A stretch of 64,000 bases of DNA. Source: UBA1309 sp047605645 (GTDB taxonomy: Bacteria > Bacteroidota > Bacteroidia > Bacteroidales > Dysgonomonadaceae). The stretch spans positions 6,833 to 70,832 of the forward strand of contig JASGFJ010000027.1 in the NCBI GenBank assembly GCA_047605645.1, given 5' to 3'. A model generated the notes under the pieces. That model did not search any database, was not told the origin of the DNA, and worked only from the letters and a program-made list of their open reading frames with translations. Made by a program: the position numbers and the translations under genes. Shown in pieces: positions 18,626 to 27,565 of the stretch. How positions within the stretch are numbered: position 1 is the stretch's first letter; each line of letters starts with the position of its first letter.

Positions 18626-19804
18626 TTATTGCTCAACAGCTGCAAACTTTAAGCATACCGGTTTATCAATATGTATATCTTTCTTCATATCAGTGAGCAT
18701 TCCGGTGGTCTGATTAATCGCAAAAACCTGAATGGTATTGCTATCCCGGTTTGCTACTAACAACATTTTTCCGTTGGGGGTGATAATAAAATTTCGGGGA
18801 TGTATTCCGGTTGGTTGATATCCGATTTTTGTAATCTTTCCATCCGTTTTAGAAACAGAGAAAATAGAAATCCCATCATTCTTAAGACGATGAGAGGTAT
18901 ATAAAAAGCGGCCATTGGGCGTGAGATGAATATCTGCACTTCCGCGTCCCTTAAAGCCATCCGCCATGACAGCCTGAATTTCTTTGATTTTCCCATCGTG
19001 GTAATTAAAAACATTCACTTTTCCCGAATATTCATTTATCATGTACAACACCTTACCCGATGGGCTAAAAGCCAAATGACGCGGCCCGGCTCCAATCTCC
19101 AAATTAACAGTACTTAGTTTTGCCGTTTGCAGAAGTTCTTTGGCCTGCTGCGCGCTCTTATTTATTTCAAAACAATACAAACGATCTTTTCCCAGGTCTG
19201 TAGCCAGAAGGTATTTTCCGTCAGGACTCATCACAATCGTATGAATGTGTGATTTGCGACGAAACTCCTGTTTAGGTCCTTGCTTGAACCCGATAATATC
19301 TCTGTCTTCAGACAACGTACCGTCTTCGCGAATACTAATTACAGAGATGGTTCCTCCTAAATAATTGGCTGTAATAACAAAGCGTTCGGAAGGATCCAGG
19401 TTGATATAACAAGGAGCACCGCCACCTGTCTGTACGGAATTCTGGAGGCTAAGGACAGATGTTCTCCGATCAAAAGAGAAAGCATTAGCCGAAGCTGTGG
19501 AATCTTCGTTTTCTGTAACAGAAAACACCCGGTTTTGGTCCTTACTCAAGACCAGATACGAGGGATTTTCGACCGAAGTGGATTGACTCAGATAATCACT
19601 GCCACCATCAATCGTATCAAAGCGATATACATATATCCCGTCGCTTCCCCCCGAAGTATATGTTCCTATTAAAAGATAAAGACTATTTGCCATATTGACA
19701 TTACCAATCGTTATTTCTTTTTTTGACCCGGATTTTGTGCAGCCTGCAGAAACTAACATACAAGACAATAACACCGTAATCCACCCCAGACCTACTTTCT
19801 TCAT
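18626..19804 (-). CDS. Lactonase-family beta-propeller lipoprotein (6-phosphogluconolactonase-like)
   Basis: Seven-bladed propeller of the YbhE-type lactonase family (PF10282-like). It begins at LIGTYTSGGSDGIYVY and contains repeated S/TPNG and HLAFSPSG blade motifs and HPRNFIITPNG near the end. A lipoprotein signal (SAGC, about residue 22) shows export, unlike the cytoplasmic enzyme of the pentose phosphate pathway, so the natural lactone substrate is uncertain. A longer frame starts at 19846; the ATG at 19804 gives a standard signal and is preferred (392 aa). Confidence 0.85.
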   Translation of the reverse strand: MKKVGLGWITVLLSCMLVSAGCTKSGSKKEITIGNVNMANSLYLLIGTYTSGGSDGIYVYRFDTIDGGSDYLSQSTSVENPSYLVLSKDQNRVFSVTENEDSTASANAFSFDRRTSVLSLQNSVQTGGGAPCYINLDPSERFVITANYLGGTISVISIREDGTLSEDRDIIGFKQGPKQEFRRKSHIHTIVMSPDGKYLLATDLGKDRLYCFEINKSAQQAKELLQTAKLSTVNLEIGAGPRHLAFSPSGKVLYMINEYSGKVNVFNYHDGKIKEIQAVMADGFKGRGSADIHLTPNGRFLYTSHRLKNDGISIFSVSKTDGKITKIGYQPTGIHPRNFIITPNGKMLLVANRDSNTIQVFAINQTTGMLTDMKKDIHIDKPVCLKFAAVEQ

Positions 19805-20044
19805 TGAAACACCATTTAGGCCAATCTTTTTCCTTGTCCTCATCATCTAAATCAAATTATATTACAACTATTGCTATGCTCGTCGAAAATAATAACAAAA
19901 TAAACAAAACAAATCCAAACGGACAACCGTCAAAGAGCATAAAATAATAGATAAGGGAAAGTTTATACCCTGACAAGAAAAATTAACACCGCAACAAATT
20001 CCAAAAAATAAAGAAATTATCTTTTCCATATCCAAAACATTTCA

Positions 20045-20052
20045 TATCTTTG
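20045..20052 (+). promoter_or_regulatory. -7 box of rpmE2
   Basis: TATCTTTG, 51 bp upstream of the L31 start codon, matches TAnnTTTG exactly. Confidence 0.5.
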
Positions 20053-20102
20053 CACTCCAAATTGCGTATAAGAATAATAATAACAAAAAAATATAGATTG
20101 CA

Positions 20103-20363
20103 ATGAAAAAAGGAATCCATCCTGAATCTTACCGTCCAGTTGTATTCAAGGACATGTCAAATGACGAGATTTTTATTTCTCGTTCAACTATACAAGCCAA
20201 AGAAACAATTGAAGTTGATGGAGTTGAATACCCATTGATAAAACTTGAAATCACCAGTTCTTCACATCCTTTCTATACAGGAAAACAGAAATTGGTAGAC
20301 ACGGCTGGTCGCGTTGACAAGTTCATGAGCAGATATGCAAAACGCGCACAGAACAAAAAATAA
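20103..20363 (+). CDS. rpmE2: Type B 50S ribosomal protein L31
   Basis: 86 aa, begins MKKGIHPESYRPVVFKDMS. The family pattern SSSHPFYTGKQKLVDTAGRVDKF is present near the C-terminus. It lacks the CxxC zinc motif, so it is the zinc-free (type B) paralogue, the usual L31 in Bacteroidetes. Monocistronic, with a promoter at 20045-20052 and a terminator at 20392-20422. Confidence 0.95.
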   Translation: MKKGIHPESYRPVVFKDMSNDEIFISRSTIQAKETIEVDGVEYPLIKLEITSSSHPFYTGKQKLVDTAGRVDKFMSRYAKRAQNKK

Positions 20364-20391
20364 TTTGTTTCGGTAATTTGATACAAAACAT

Positions 20392-20422
20392 TGCCTCTTC
20401 AGCCTGCTGAAGGGGCATTTTT
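20392..20422 (+). terminator. Terminator of rpmE2
   Basis: TGCC-CTTCAGC and GCTGAAG-GGCA (20392-20417) form a stem with one mismatch, followed by TTTTTG. Confidence 0.8.
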
Positions 20423-20717
20423 GTTTTCCCCTTGCTGGATATTTTTCTACAAAACACCACATCAAACTAAACACACAAAAACCATTTGCCTGTCAGACCC
20501 GATAATAACTAAAGGATGGGCTGGAATTATGGAAACAAACAAACTTTCACTCGGCCATCAAAAAAAACTATCTCCCTCAAAACAAAGAATATACAATAAG
20601 AGCCGAAAGACAAATCTGAAACAAATAATTATAGCCCGATTCAGAACTCTATTTGTTCGGATAAAAATAAATGGAAAGGATTCTCCCAACATAGTTCACA
20701 AGTACAGGAAAATATCG

Positions 20718-20725
20718 TAATTTTG
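20718..20725 (+). promoter_or_regulatory. -7 box of the cysE operon
   Basis: TAATTTTG, 35 bp upstream of the cysE ATG. The start codon is preceded by AAGAGGT, a purine-rich ribosome site. Confidence 0.45.
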
Positions 20726-20759
20726 AATTTAGTTATTAGATCCATTTAGTTTAAGAGGT

Positions 20760-21665
20760 ATGAGTCCGGAAAAAGGTATCAGGGAAATTATTGACAACAA
20801 TATTGAAATATTAAAATCAGAGGAAGAGAAATCGGACAATCAATACGTCTCGAGATGCAACTGTCCCTTCCCATCGCACGATAAACTTATTGAATTCGTC
20901 AATTATGTAAGAGACATTTGTTTTCCGGGTTATTTTGAACATGTGGAAGAGGAGGATGCCGAGCATAAGTTAAGGGATTGCTTTCATCGCATTTATCATA
21001 TTTTGCCCGATCAGATATATTTCGGCATGTCTTTTTCAAAGACGGATGATTGTAATTTGAAAGATCGCAGCAAAGAACTGACCGTTGAGTTTATCAACAA
21101 AATACCCGAAATCAAGCGACTGCTGGGTACTGATGTGAAAGCCATGTTCAAGAACGATCCGGCTGCCCGTGATGAAACAGAAGTAATCTTATGTTATCCC
21201 GCTATACGCGCCATGCTCCACCACCGAATTGCCCACTATTTGTTTGTAATGGGTGTGCCTATTCTTCCAAGAGTAATATCAGAGATCGCTCATTCGGATA
21301 CAGGAATCGACATACATCCCGGCGCACATATCGGTGAATATTTCAGCATCGACCACGGCACAGGGGTAGTTATCGGACAAACATCCATCATTGGTCATCA
21401 CGTATGCATCTATCAGGGTGTGACATTAGGTGCAAAAAGTTTCTCACTCGACCCGCAGGGCAAACCTATCGATTTGCCACGCCATCCGATTATTGAGGAT
21501 TATGTGACCATTTATTCCAACGCATCTATCCTGGGACGAATTACAATAGGGAAACACTCCATAATCGGCGGTAATATCTGGGTAACAAACAGCGTACCGG
21601 CATTCTCCAGAATCGTCCAGCAAAGAGCAATGGATGTATCATTCAGCGATGGAGCCGGCATTTAA
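20760..21665 (+). CDS. cysE: Serine O-acetyltransferase
   Basis: Transfers acetyl from acetyl-CoA to serine, the first step of cysteine synthesis, in the cytoplasm. The C-terminal half is a left-handed beta helix of hexapeptide repeats; DIHPGAHIGEYFSIDHGTG (about residues 182-200) and VCIYQGVTLGAKS carry the catalytic His/Asp region. The N-terminal 150 residues form the helical SAT domain. 301 aa, the long Bacteroidetes form. First gene of a tight run, cysE-thyA-DUF5715-truA (gaps 23, 9 and 16 bp). Confidence 0.93.
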   Translation: MSPEKGIREIIDNNIEILKSEEEKSDNQYVSRCNCPFPSHDKLIEFVNYVRDICFPGYFEHVEEEDAEHKLRDCFHRIYHILPDQIYFGMSFSKTDDCNLKDRSKELTVEFINKIPEIKRLLGTDVKAMFKNDPAARDETEVILCYPAIRAMLHHRIAHYLFVMGVPILPRVISEIAHSDTGIDIHPGAHIGEYFSIDHGTGVVIGQTSIIGHHVCIYQGVTLGAKSFSLDPQGKPIDLPRHPIIEDYVTIYSNASILGRITIGKHSIIGGNIWVTNSVPAFSRIVQQRAMDVSFSDGAGI

Positions 21666-21688
21666 TAGAAAACAGAAGAAAGTTTAAG

Positions 21689-22483
21689 ATGAAACAATAT
21701 TTAGATTTATTACAACGGGTGCTTGACGAAGGTGTGAAAAAAGAAGATCGTACCGGAACAGGCACAATCAGCATATTCGGACATCAGAGCCGGTATGATT
21801 TATCGCAGGGCTTTCCGGTGCTGACAACTAAAAAGCTCCATCTCAAGTCGATAATATACGAACTACTTTGGTTTCTGAAAGGAGATACCAATGTAAAATA
21901 CTTGCAGGACAATGGGGTTCGCATCTGGAATGAATGGGCGGATGAAAACGGTGATCTGGGTCACGTCTATGGTTATCAATGGCGTTCCTGGCCGGATAAT
22001 CAGGGCGGAGTGATCGATCAGATTTCGGAAGCTGTAGAAACCATCAGGAAAAACCCAGATTCCCGGCGAATTATTGTCAGTGCATGGAACGTAGCCGACA
22101 TTCCGAATATGGCTTTACCTCCTTGCCATGCTTTTTTCCAGTTTTATGTAGCAGAGGGAAAATTAAGCCTTCAGCTTTATCAACGCAGTGCAGACATTTT
22201 CCTGGGAGTACCTTTCAACATTGCCTCTTACGCGCTTCTTTTGAAAATGATGGCGCAGGTCACCGGATTGCAGGAAGGAGAATTTATTCACACACTGGGA
22301 GATGCCCACATCTATCTGAATCATTTGGAGCAAGTGAAACTGCAGCTTAGCCGGGAACCGCGACCACTGCCGCAGATGAATATCAATCCGGATGTAAAAA
22401 GTATTTTTGATTTTAAATTTGAAGATTTTAAACTGGAAGGTTATGATCCTCATCCTCATATCAAGGGTGAAGTAGCTGTGTAA
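21689..22483 (+). CDS. thyA: Thymidylate synthase
   Basis: Makes dTMP from dUMP using methylene-tetrahydrofolate. 264 aa, exactly the Escherichia coli length, with the nucleophile at Cys146 in ALPPCHAFFQFYV, the phosphate-binding RRIIVSAWN stretch and the C-terminal cofactor-binding tail ending in Val. In many Bacteroidetes the dihydrofolate reductase gene folA follows directly; here a DUF5715 lipoprotein gene follows instead. Confidence 0.97.
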   Translation: MKQYLDLLQRVLDEGVKKEDRTGTGTISIFGHQSRYDLSQGFPVLTTKKLHLKSIIYELLWFLKGDTNVKYLQDNGVRIWNEWADENGDLGHVYGYQWRSWPDNQGGVIDQISEAVETIRKNPDSRRIIVSAWNVADIPNMALPPCHAFFQFYVAEGKLSLQLYQRSADIFLGVPFNIASYALLLKMMAQVTGLQEGEFIHTLGDAHIYLNHLEQVKLQLSREPRPLPQMNINPDVKSIFDFKFEDFKLEGYDPHPHIKGEVAV

Positions 22484-22492
22484 TTTCAAATC

Positions 22493-23218
22493 ATGTCTCA
22501 ATTGAAACCTCTAAAATTTATTCTCACTTGCAGTGTAACAACTTTAATTATATTCTCCTGCAGTAGTGAGAAGAAGAATAAAGATTCCCATAAAAAGCCT
22601 CCTTTTAAATTTGGAGAGGTCATCGTTGACACCCTCAACCGGGGAAAAAAGTTGCCCCGATCTATTGGAGATTATAATCACGAATTCAACGACCTGGTCG
22701 ATTTACACCTGCAAGCAGCCATAGCAAACGGAGTGGAACCTATGAATTTGCGGGCAGATACCAATAAGTATGTCAAAGACAATGAGCTTATCCGCTTGCC
22801 TGCACAGATTGAACTTTTCAGAGTAGACGATTTGAAACACTCTATCCCCTACCTGGTGCCACAAGCGGCTCGCCTGCTTGTCATCATTGCAAAGGATTTC
22901 CGCGATTCATTGACCCGTAAAGATTTACCCCTTTATCGGATTGTTATCACCAGTGTAACCCGCACAGCTGAAGATCTCGATGTATTGGTAAAACGAAACG
23001 GGAATGCCATCCAGGGCTCAGCTCATAGTTACGGAACGACTTTTGACATTTCCTGGAAACGTTTTGACAAACGGCCTTCCCACGATTCAACACAGGATGT
23101 ATCGGTAGACAGGCTGAAATTCATCCTCGGGCAAACGCTCTTCAATTTAAAGAACAGGGAATTATGTTATGTAAAACATGAACGCAAGCAAGCCTGCTTT
23201 CACATAACCGTTCGCTGA
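22493..23218 (+). CDS. DUF5715-family lipoprotein, M15/VanY-like peptidase fold
   Basis: 241-aa lipoprotein with a signal ending in IIFSC (Cys about residue 23). The C-terminal half has SAHSYGTTFDI and, at the end, a KHE....ACFHI stretch, resembling the SxHxxGxAxD and ExxH motifs of zinc D,D/L,D-carboxypeptidases of the M15/VanY type. A peptidoglycan peptidase role is likely but not certain; the spacing differs from classical VanY. It sits between thyA and truA in one operon. Confidence 0.7.
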   Translation: MSQLKPLKFILTCSVTTLIIFSCSSEKKNKDSHKKPPFKFGEVIVDTLNRGKKLPRSIGDYNHEFNDLVDLHLQAAIANGVEPMNLRADTNKYVKDNELIRLPAQIELFRVDDLKHSIPYLVPQAARLLVIIAKDFRDSLTRKDLPLYRIVITSVTRTAEDLDVLVKRNGNAIQGSAHSYGTTFDISWKRFDKRPSHDSTQDVSVDRLKFILGQTLFNLKNRELCYVKHERKQACFHITVR

Positions 23219-23234
23219 TAAATTATTTTTTTAG

Positions 23235-23990
23235 ATGAACAGGTACTTTATATATCTTTCGTATAACGGGAAAAACTTCTGCGGATGGCAGACCCAGCCC
23301 AACGGAATATCGGTGCAGGAAAGCATCGAAAAGGCATTAACCATGATTCTGCGCGAAGAAACTCCGATTGTAGGGGCCGGGCGTACCGATGCAGGAGTGC
23401 ATGCTTCCGAAATGGTGGCGCATTTCGATTCGGACAAGGAGAAACACTATATTACAAATGAACTGCCGGAACGTCTGAACCGCGTTCTTCCCCGTGAAAT
23501 AGCCATCCAACGCATTGTGCCTGTCAGAGCCGATGCCCATGCCCGTTTTGACGCGATATCGCGGGAATACAAATATTATCTGTGTTCTCAAAAAGATCCT
23601 TTTTGTTACGATCTGAAATATTTGAATTATTTTCCGTTGGATGTGGAGCGGATGAATGAATTGGCGCAAATATTGTTTGAATATACCGATTTCACCAGCT
23701 TCAGCAAACTGCATACCGATGTGAAAACCAATAATTGCAGAATTATGAAAGCCGAATGGAGTCGTTCGGATGCGCACAATCTGGTTTTCACCATTCAGGC
23801 CGATCGTTTTCTGCGCAACATGGTGAGAGCCATTGTCGGAACGCTACTGGAAGGCGGACGCGGCAAATTAGACGCACGCGGATTCCGCCGGATTATTGAG
23901 GCAAAAAACCGCAATGTAGCAGGAACTTCCGTGCCGGGACATGCTCTTTTTCTTCACAAGGTAGATTATCCCGAAGAGCTATTCGAATGA
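23235..23990 (+). CDS. truA: tRNA pseudouridine(38-40) synthase
   Basis: Isomerises uridines 38-40 in the tRNA anticodon arm. 251 aa with the catalytic Asp52 in GAGRTDAGVHA, the FRYD-type region (FDAISREYKYYL) and the C-terminal FLRNMVRAIVGTLLEGGRG motif. Last gene of the cysE-thyA operon, with a terminator at 24022-24054. Confidence 0.96.
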   Translation: MNRYFIYLSYNGKNFCGWQTQPNGISVQESIEKALTMILREETPIVGAGRTDAGVHASEMVAHFDSDKEKHYITNELPERLNRVLPREIAIQRIVPVRADAHARFDAISREYKYYLCSQKDPFCYDLKYLNYFPLDVERMNELAQILFEYTDFTSFSKLHTDVKTNNCRIMKAEWSRSDAHNLVFTIQADRFLRNMVRAIVGTLLEGGRGKLDARGFRRIIEAKNRNVAGTSVPGHALFLHKVDYPEELFE

Positions 23991-24021
23991 ATCTCAGAAA
24001 GGGTCGAAGAATTTGAAAGTA

Positions 24022-24054
24022 ATGCCGTGAAATCTGGTTTCAGGCATCTCTTTT
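24022..24054 (+). terminator. Terminator behind truA
   Basis: ATGCC-TGAAA (24022-24032) pairs with TTTCA-GGCAT (24038-24047) with a bulged G, followed by CTCTTTT. Confidence 0.65.
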
Positions 24055-24215
24055 CCACATCTCTTATTTTCTGCATATTACATCGGTTATTTTCAGAACA
24101 TTGCAAATACATATACTTACAACAACTGATAAATGGGCAGTTAACATCTATTCTTCAAATGGAAATACCGAACTAACATTTCATTTTTGCCCAATCGTAT
24201 TCTTTCTGAAAAAAA

Positions 24216-25649
24216 TCAGAACTTCTTTAAATATTTGTCCAGACGCCGTTTCAGTTCACCAATCTGGCTGGGCGGCGGCAAATTATTATCGAGTAGTTCT
24301 CCTTCGGGTGAAAGCAGGATACTACGGGGAACGACGAAATTTCCGGTTTTGTATACCTGCTTGTAAATGTCATTTTGCAACTGCTCCGATGCCCTCAGAT
24401 GAAAGCCCTGCAAGTCTATTATATTTACCTGACTTCTCCAATGCTCTTCCTGTTGAATATCGTCTAAGGAAATATATATTTTCACTAAATCTCTATATCC
24501 GGCCAGTACCCTGTCTAATTGTTCATTGTGACTGAATTCCATTCTACATGGCGCACACCAAGTTGCCCATACATCTATGTATAAAAACTTCCCATTTAAA
24601 ACCTCTTCGTAAGATAAATCACGCAGAGAGGGCACCTCCTTGTCAATAAACAGAATATGTCCCTGTTCTTTCTTTGCTTTGCTCATTATTAAAGGAGTGA
24701 GTATTGCCACATATTCGCTTTGAGGATATTTTGCCGTCAAATAGTCCAATAGCAACACATCGTCAAACTCGACAATTTTATATTGGTTTTGCAATACGAT
24801 TGCAGTACCCAAGGCAGGAAGCCGGATATAATCGGGAGCAAGGAACCAGGGAATTTCATTTCCCGACATTTGACTGTATTTTTTCTTCAGTTTAGTTTTC
24901 TGCCTTTCATCCAATTGCTCGAAACAATACTTGAAATAAAAGCTTAGATACACAGCAGAGTATCTATATTTAATACCCTCTCTCTCCCATGGAGGCAATG
25001 ATTTGACCATTAAATCTATTCCCTGCCGGACACTGGCGGCATTCTTTTGATTTTCAAGTGAATTAATATATTGGAATAAAAGAACACTATTGCAGGAATA
25101 AAGCACTTCTTTCTTGATGATTTCACAGATTCGTTTACTTATCCGATTCTCCACGAATAGCTTGTTGAGATAGTCAAAGTCCTTTTCTTGCGCTTCCGAT
25201 ACAGACGTCATTATTTTATGAATATCTATCCCGTCGTTTGTAGTTTCTTTCAGGCTTTTGCGAATAAGATATGCATACCGGGGCGACCATCCGCTGTTAT
25301 AGAAATCCTGTGCTAAAGAGTTTTTCCCGGATATCGTTACGCTCTTTGAAGTGTATCTTAAGTTGATGGTGTCGTTTTCGAGTAGAATAATATCAACTTT
25401 TTGATTGTCGGAAAATTTACAGGCAACGATCGAAAAGTCTGATACTTTAAATCTACAGGTGCTTTCTTCTTTAGGGCTGAGGTTAAAATGATTGGATGCC
25501 ATGTAAGGATTGTATGCTCCATCGACAGGCCGGCAAACCTCAACAGATACGGTTGTATCAGAGTTGAATATGATGACTGAGCCTTGTGCTTTTGCTCCTA
25601 CTGACAATATATACAGCCCCCATACCATTATTTTTTTCATTCTATTCAA
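24216..25649 (-). CDS. Exported thioredoxin-fold protein (TlpA-like)
   Basis: 477 aa with a cleavable signal peptide (about residue 22, GAKAQG). The C-terminal 150 residues are a TlpA/AhpC-TSA-like thioredoxin domain with the redox motif WATWCAPCR (near residue 365) and VVPRSILLSPEG, which holds the cis-Pro region. The N-terminal 300 residues are helical and poorly conserved, as in Bacteroidetes DUF4369/TlpA proteins. It is the last of three minus-strand genes and lies 142 bp behind the Gly-Gly leader peptide; a role in forming or reducing that peptide's disulfides is possible but only inferred from position. Confidence 0.8.
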   Translation of the reverse strand: MNRMKKIMVWGLYILSVGAKAQGSVIIFNSDTTVSVEVCRPVDGAYNPYMASNHFNLSPKEESTCRFKVSDFSIVACKFSDNQKVDIILLENDTINLRYTSKSVTISGKNSLAQDFYNSGWSPRYAYLIRKSLKETTNDGIDIHKIMTSVSEAQEKDFDYLNKLFVENRISKRICEIIKKEVLYSCNSVLLFQYINSLENQKNAASVRQGIDLMVKSLPPWEREGIKYRYSAVYLSFYFKYCFEQLDERQKTKLKKKYSQMSGNEIPWFLAPDYIRLPALGTAIVLQNQYKIVEFDDVLLLDYLTAKYPQSEYVAILTPLIMSKAKKEQGHILFIDKEVPSLRDLSYEEVLNGKFLYIDVWATWCAPCRMEFSHNEQLDRVLAGYRDLVKIYISLDDIQQEEHWRSQVNIIDLQGFHLRASEQLQNDIYKQVYKTGNFVVPRSILLSPEGELLDNNLPPPSQIGELKRRLDKYLKKF

Positions 25650-25791
25650 TTTTCACCGTTCAACTGGAGGAAAAATCTGCCAGATATCTTAATCAAGGCT
25701 TCAGATTTCATCAATAGCTGACTTCGTGTGCTGTACGATTTGAAATAAGGCTTTCGGAATGCCACACTCATCACACCCCAATAAGCTACAA

Positions 25792-26088
25792 CTATCCAGG
25801 GATTTCCCTGTATACCTTCACGCATCCTCCCTGTCCGTTTGTACAATGATTGCTTACCATAGAGACCATTGCCGTAAAAGAAGAATTACAGGGCATTTGC
25901 CATGTGGAAGCTTCTTGTGAGCCGGAAGCAGGAGAAATTCCGTTGTCGCATGCACAACTAAAATATGCACAGACCTTTTTCGTCTCCCCTCCTACAGTTC
26001 CGCTACCCAATCCGCCCACAACAGTTTTCATTTCCCTATTATTCAGAACGATAGCATTATTTAATCTGATTTTATCAAGTTTTTTCAT
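25792..26088 (-). CDS. Gly-Gly leader peptide precursor with six cysteines (natural-product-precursor type)
   Basis: 98 aa. The first 26 residues (MKKLDKIRLNNAIVLNN.EM..VVGG) match the leader layout of the Bacteroidetes precursor family TIGR04149: a basic start, amphipathic Leu/Ile spacing, an EM pair and a double glycine at 25-26 as a cleavage site for a C39-type peptidase. The remaining 72 residues are Gly/Ser-rich and contain Cys40, 45, 47, 67, 82 and 89. No C39 transporter or radical SAM gene is in the window, so maturation must rely on genes elsewhere. The start lies 6 bp after the stop of the HU-like gene, so the two are probably co-transcribed. Confidence 0.7.
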   Translation of the reverse strand: MKKLDKIRLNNAIVLNNREMKTVVGGLGSGTVGGETKKVCAYFSCACDNGISPASGSQEASTWQMPCNSSFTAMVSMVSNHCTNGQGGCVKVYREIPG

Positions 26089-26094
26089 TTGAAT

Positions 26095-26376
26095 CTATTT
26101 ATTGGCACATATTCCATTTTTTTTAATTTCCTCTGTGATACAGCTCTTATTACATTTCAAATCCGATTTCCGGCTTTGAGGGCTAAAGAGCATACGGTTG
26201 AAACGGGTCACGACATCGATCACGGTTTCACGCTTGAACTCAATCCCTTCTTTCTGCAATTTGTCCACAATACCGCCTATCCCGATGCTCCCGATAGTGA
26301 CGGGGACAGCTATATAGTCTGTCGGATCAGGGGTCAGCGGATTTTTACGAATCCATACATTCAATTTCTTTGCCAT
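26095..26376 (-). CDS. Truncated HU-like DNA-binding protein
   Basis: 93 aa. Residues 1-60 (MAKKLNVWIRKNPLTPDPTD..., then GGIVDKLQKEGIEFKRETVIDVVTRFNR) match the N-terminal half of the long Bacteroidetes HU-related family (HU-DNA_bdg/DUF4469 type). The expected continuation with the beta arm and C-terminal domain is missing; instead there is a Lys/Cys-rich tail of about 30 residues with three cysteines. It may be a decayed gene or a shortened protein kept for the peptide gene that follows after 6 bp. Confidence 0.6.
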   Translation of the reverse strand: MAKKLNVWIRKNPLTPDPTDYIAVPVTIGSIGIGGIVDKLQKEGIEFKRETVIDVVTRFNRMLFSPQSRKSDLKCNKSCITEEIKKNGICANK

Positions 26377-27331
26377 AAGATTATAGCTTAGTTTAGAAGT
26401 TCAATGGGAAGACAGTTTCCCTTTCGTAATTCACGTTGTTTTCCCAATACATTCGACAAGTTAGTAAGCATATCCGGAAAATAGGATCCGGAGAAAGCTT
26501 CCTTGAGAGGAAAAAGCCGCAGGGGGCTTTCAGGGGGACAATCTGCATACCACGAACAGCGGAATGGAACAGATTTTTCAGAGCACAGGTCTCTGTCTTG
26601 ATATATTTATGCCTAAATTGAAAACTAATGTCATTGCAAGTCAGAATTATCAGCAAAACAAATCACGAGCTAACTTACTGAAATAAAAGGAAAAGACCTA
26701 TTTTATTTAGTTTTCTTATGTTTTTATTTTTTCCGACAAGTCGGGATTGAGAAAAAGTCAGCTTACTTTCGTTTTTTTTACATACAAGTTTAATATCCTG
26801 CTTTTACGAAATGGCAGATAAAGAGAGAAGGAAAGAAAAGAAAAGACAATAACAGACTAATAGAAAAAAGCAAATATCCGTTGTTATCTTTGAATGCCGA
26901 GTAGTCAAACTACCGATTTCTGCATACAAGAGCAAACATCCCGCCTCTATTCGACAACAAACCATCGATAACCATTCGTAAAGGCATTGTTGATCTGAAT
27001 AGATTAGTTAATGCTTAGAACGAGTTTATGTTAATTAACATCTCTAAATGCAATTAATTTTTCACAAACAGCGCATAGAATGGAATCTGTTTGTTTAATT
27101 TCTTTTCGACCAGTTGTTCTGGAATAAAAACATCTTCTGAAGAAAGTACAACTCTTTTGAAATCAAGAGAATCTGTTTCTGAGAGCATTTTGTTTATTGG
27201 GACAAAAGCAACTGTATAATATAAACCTCAGGTATCAATGTGCTGTGTTTGTATATTTATGCACACAACTGCAACAAATAGGATTAATGAAATTCGGTTT
27301 AATATTTTTGTAATCATAACACTTTATCTGG
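26377..27331. other. Intergenic region, no gene recognised
   Basis: About 950 bp. A hairpin AAAAAGCC-GCAGGG-GGCTTT lies near 26514-26533 and could act as a weak terminator or leader structure upstream of the HU-like gene. Frames on both strands at 26393-26656 overlap each other and show no domain. The rest is AT-rich with no ORF above 60 codons. Confidence 0.45.
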
Positions 27332-27526
27332 TTACATATTACGTCCTTGTTTAATAAGATATAATCCATTCAAGTTGGCTGCTCTGTACAATGCATTATT
27401 AGATATTTCGTCAACGTCTATCATAACACCATTTACATTCAATCCTTTAACTATCAAATAATATGAACCCGCTAATTCAACATCAAGAATCCATTTTTGC
27501 TGCGTAACACACGTACGAAACGTCCG
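27332..27526 (-). pseudogene. Open-frame remnant without a start codon
   Basis: 64 codons open between a TAG (27529-27527) and a TAA (27334-27332) on the minus strand, with protein-like composition (for example ILDVELAGSYYLIVKGLNV and NLNGLYLIKQGRNM) but no start codon at its 5' end. It looks like the C-terminus of a lost gene. The 5' edge carries CCGC-TAGAGC-GCGG (27524-27537), which may mark a recombination or repeat boundary. Family not recognised. Confidence 0.4.
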
Positions 27527-27565
27527 CTAGAGCGCGGAATTTATAAATCTATCTATTTTCCCTTT

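Noticed and set aside
20391..20720. 109-codon frame downstream of rpmE2
   Set aside because: It begins inside the rpmE2 terminator and covers the cysE promoter; no domain recognised.
26393..26656. 87-codon minus-strand frame upstream of the HU-like gene
   Set aside because: No domain, an overlapping frame lies on the other strand, and the stretch contains a hairpin.
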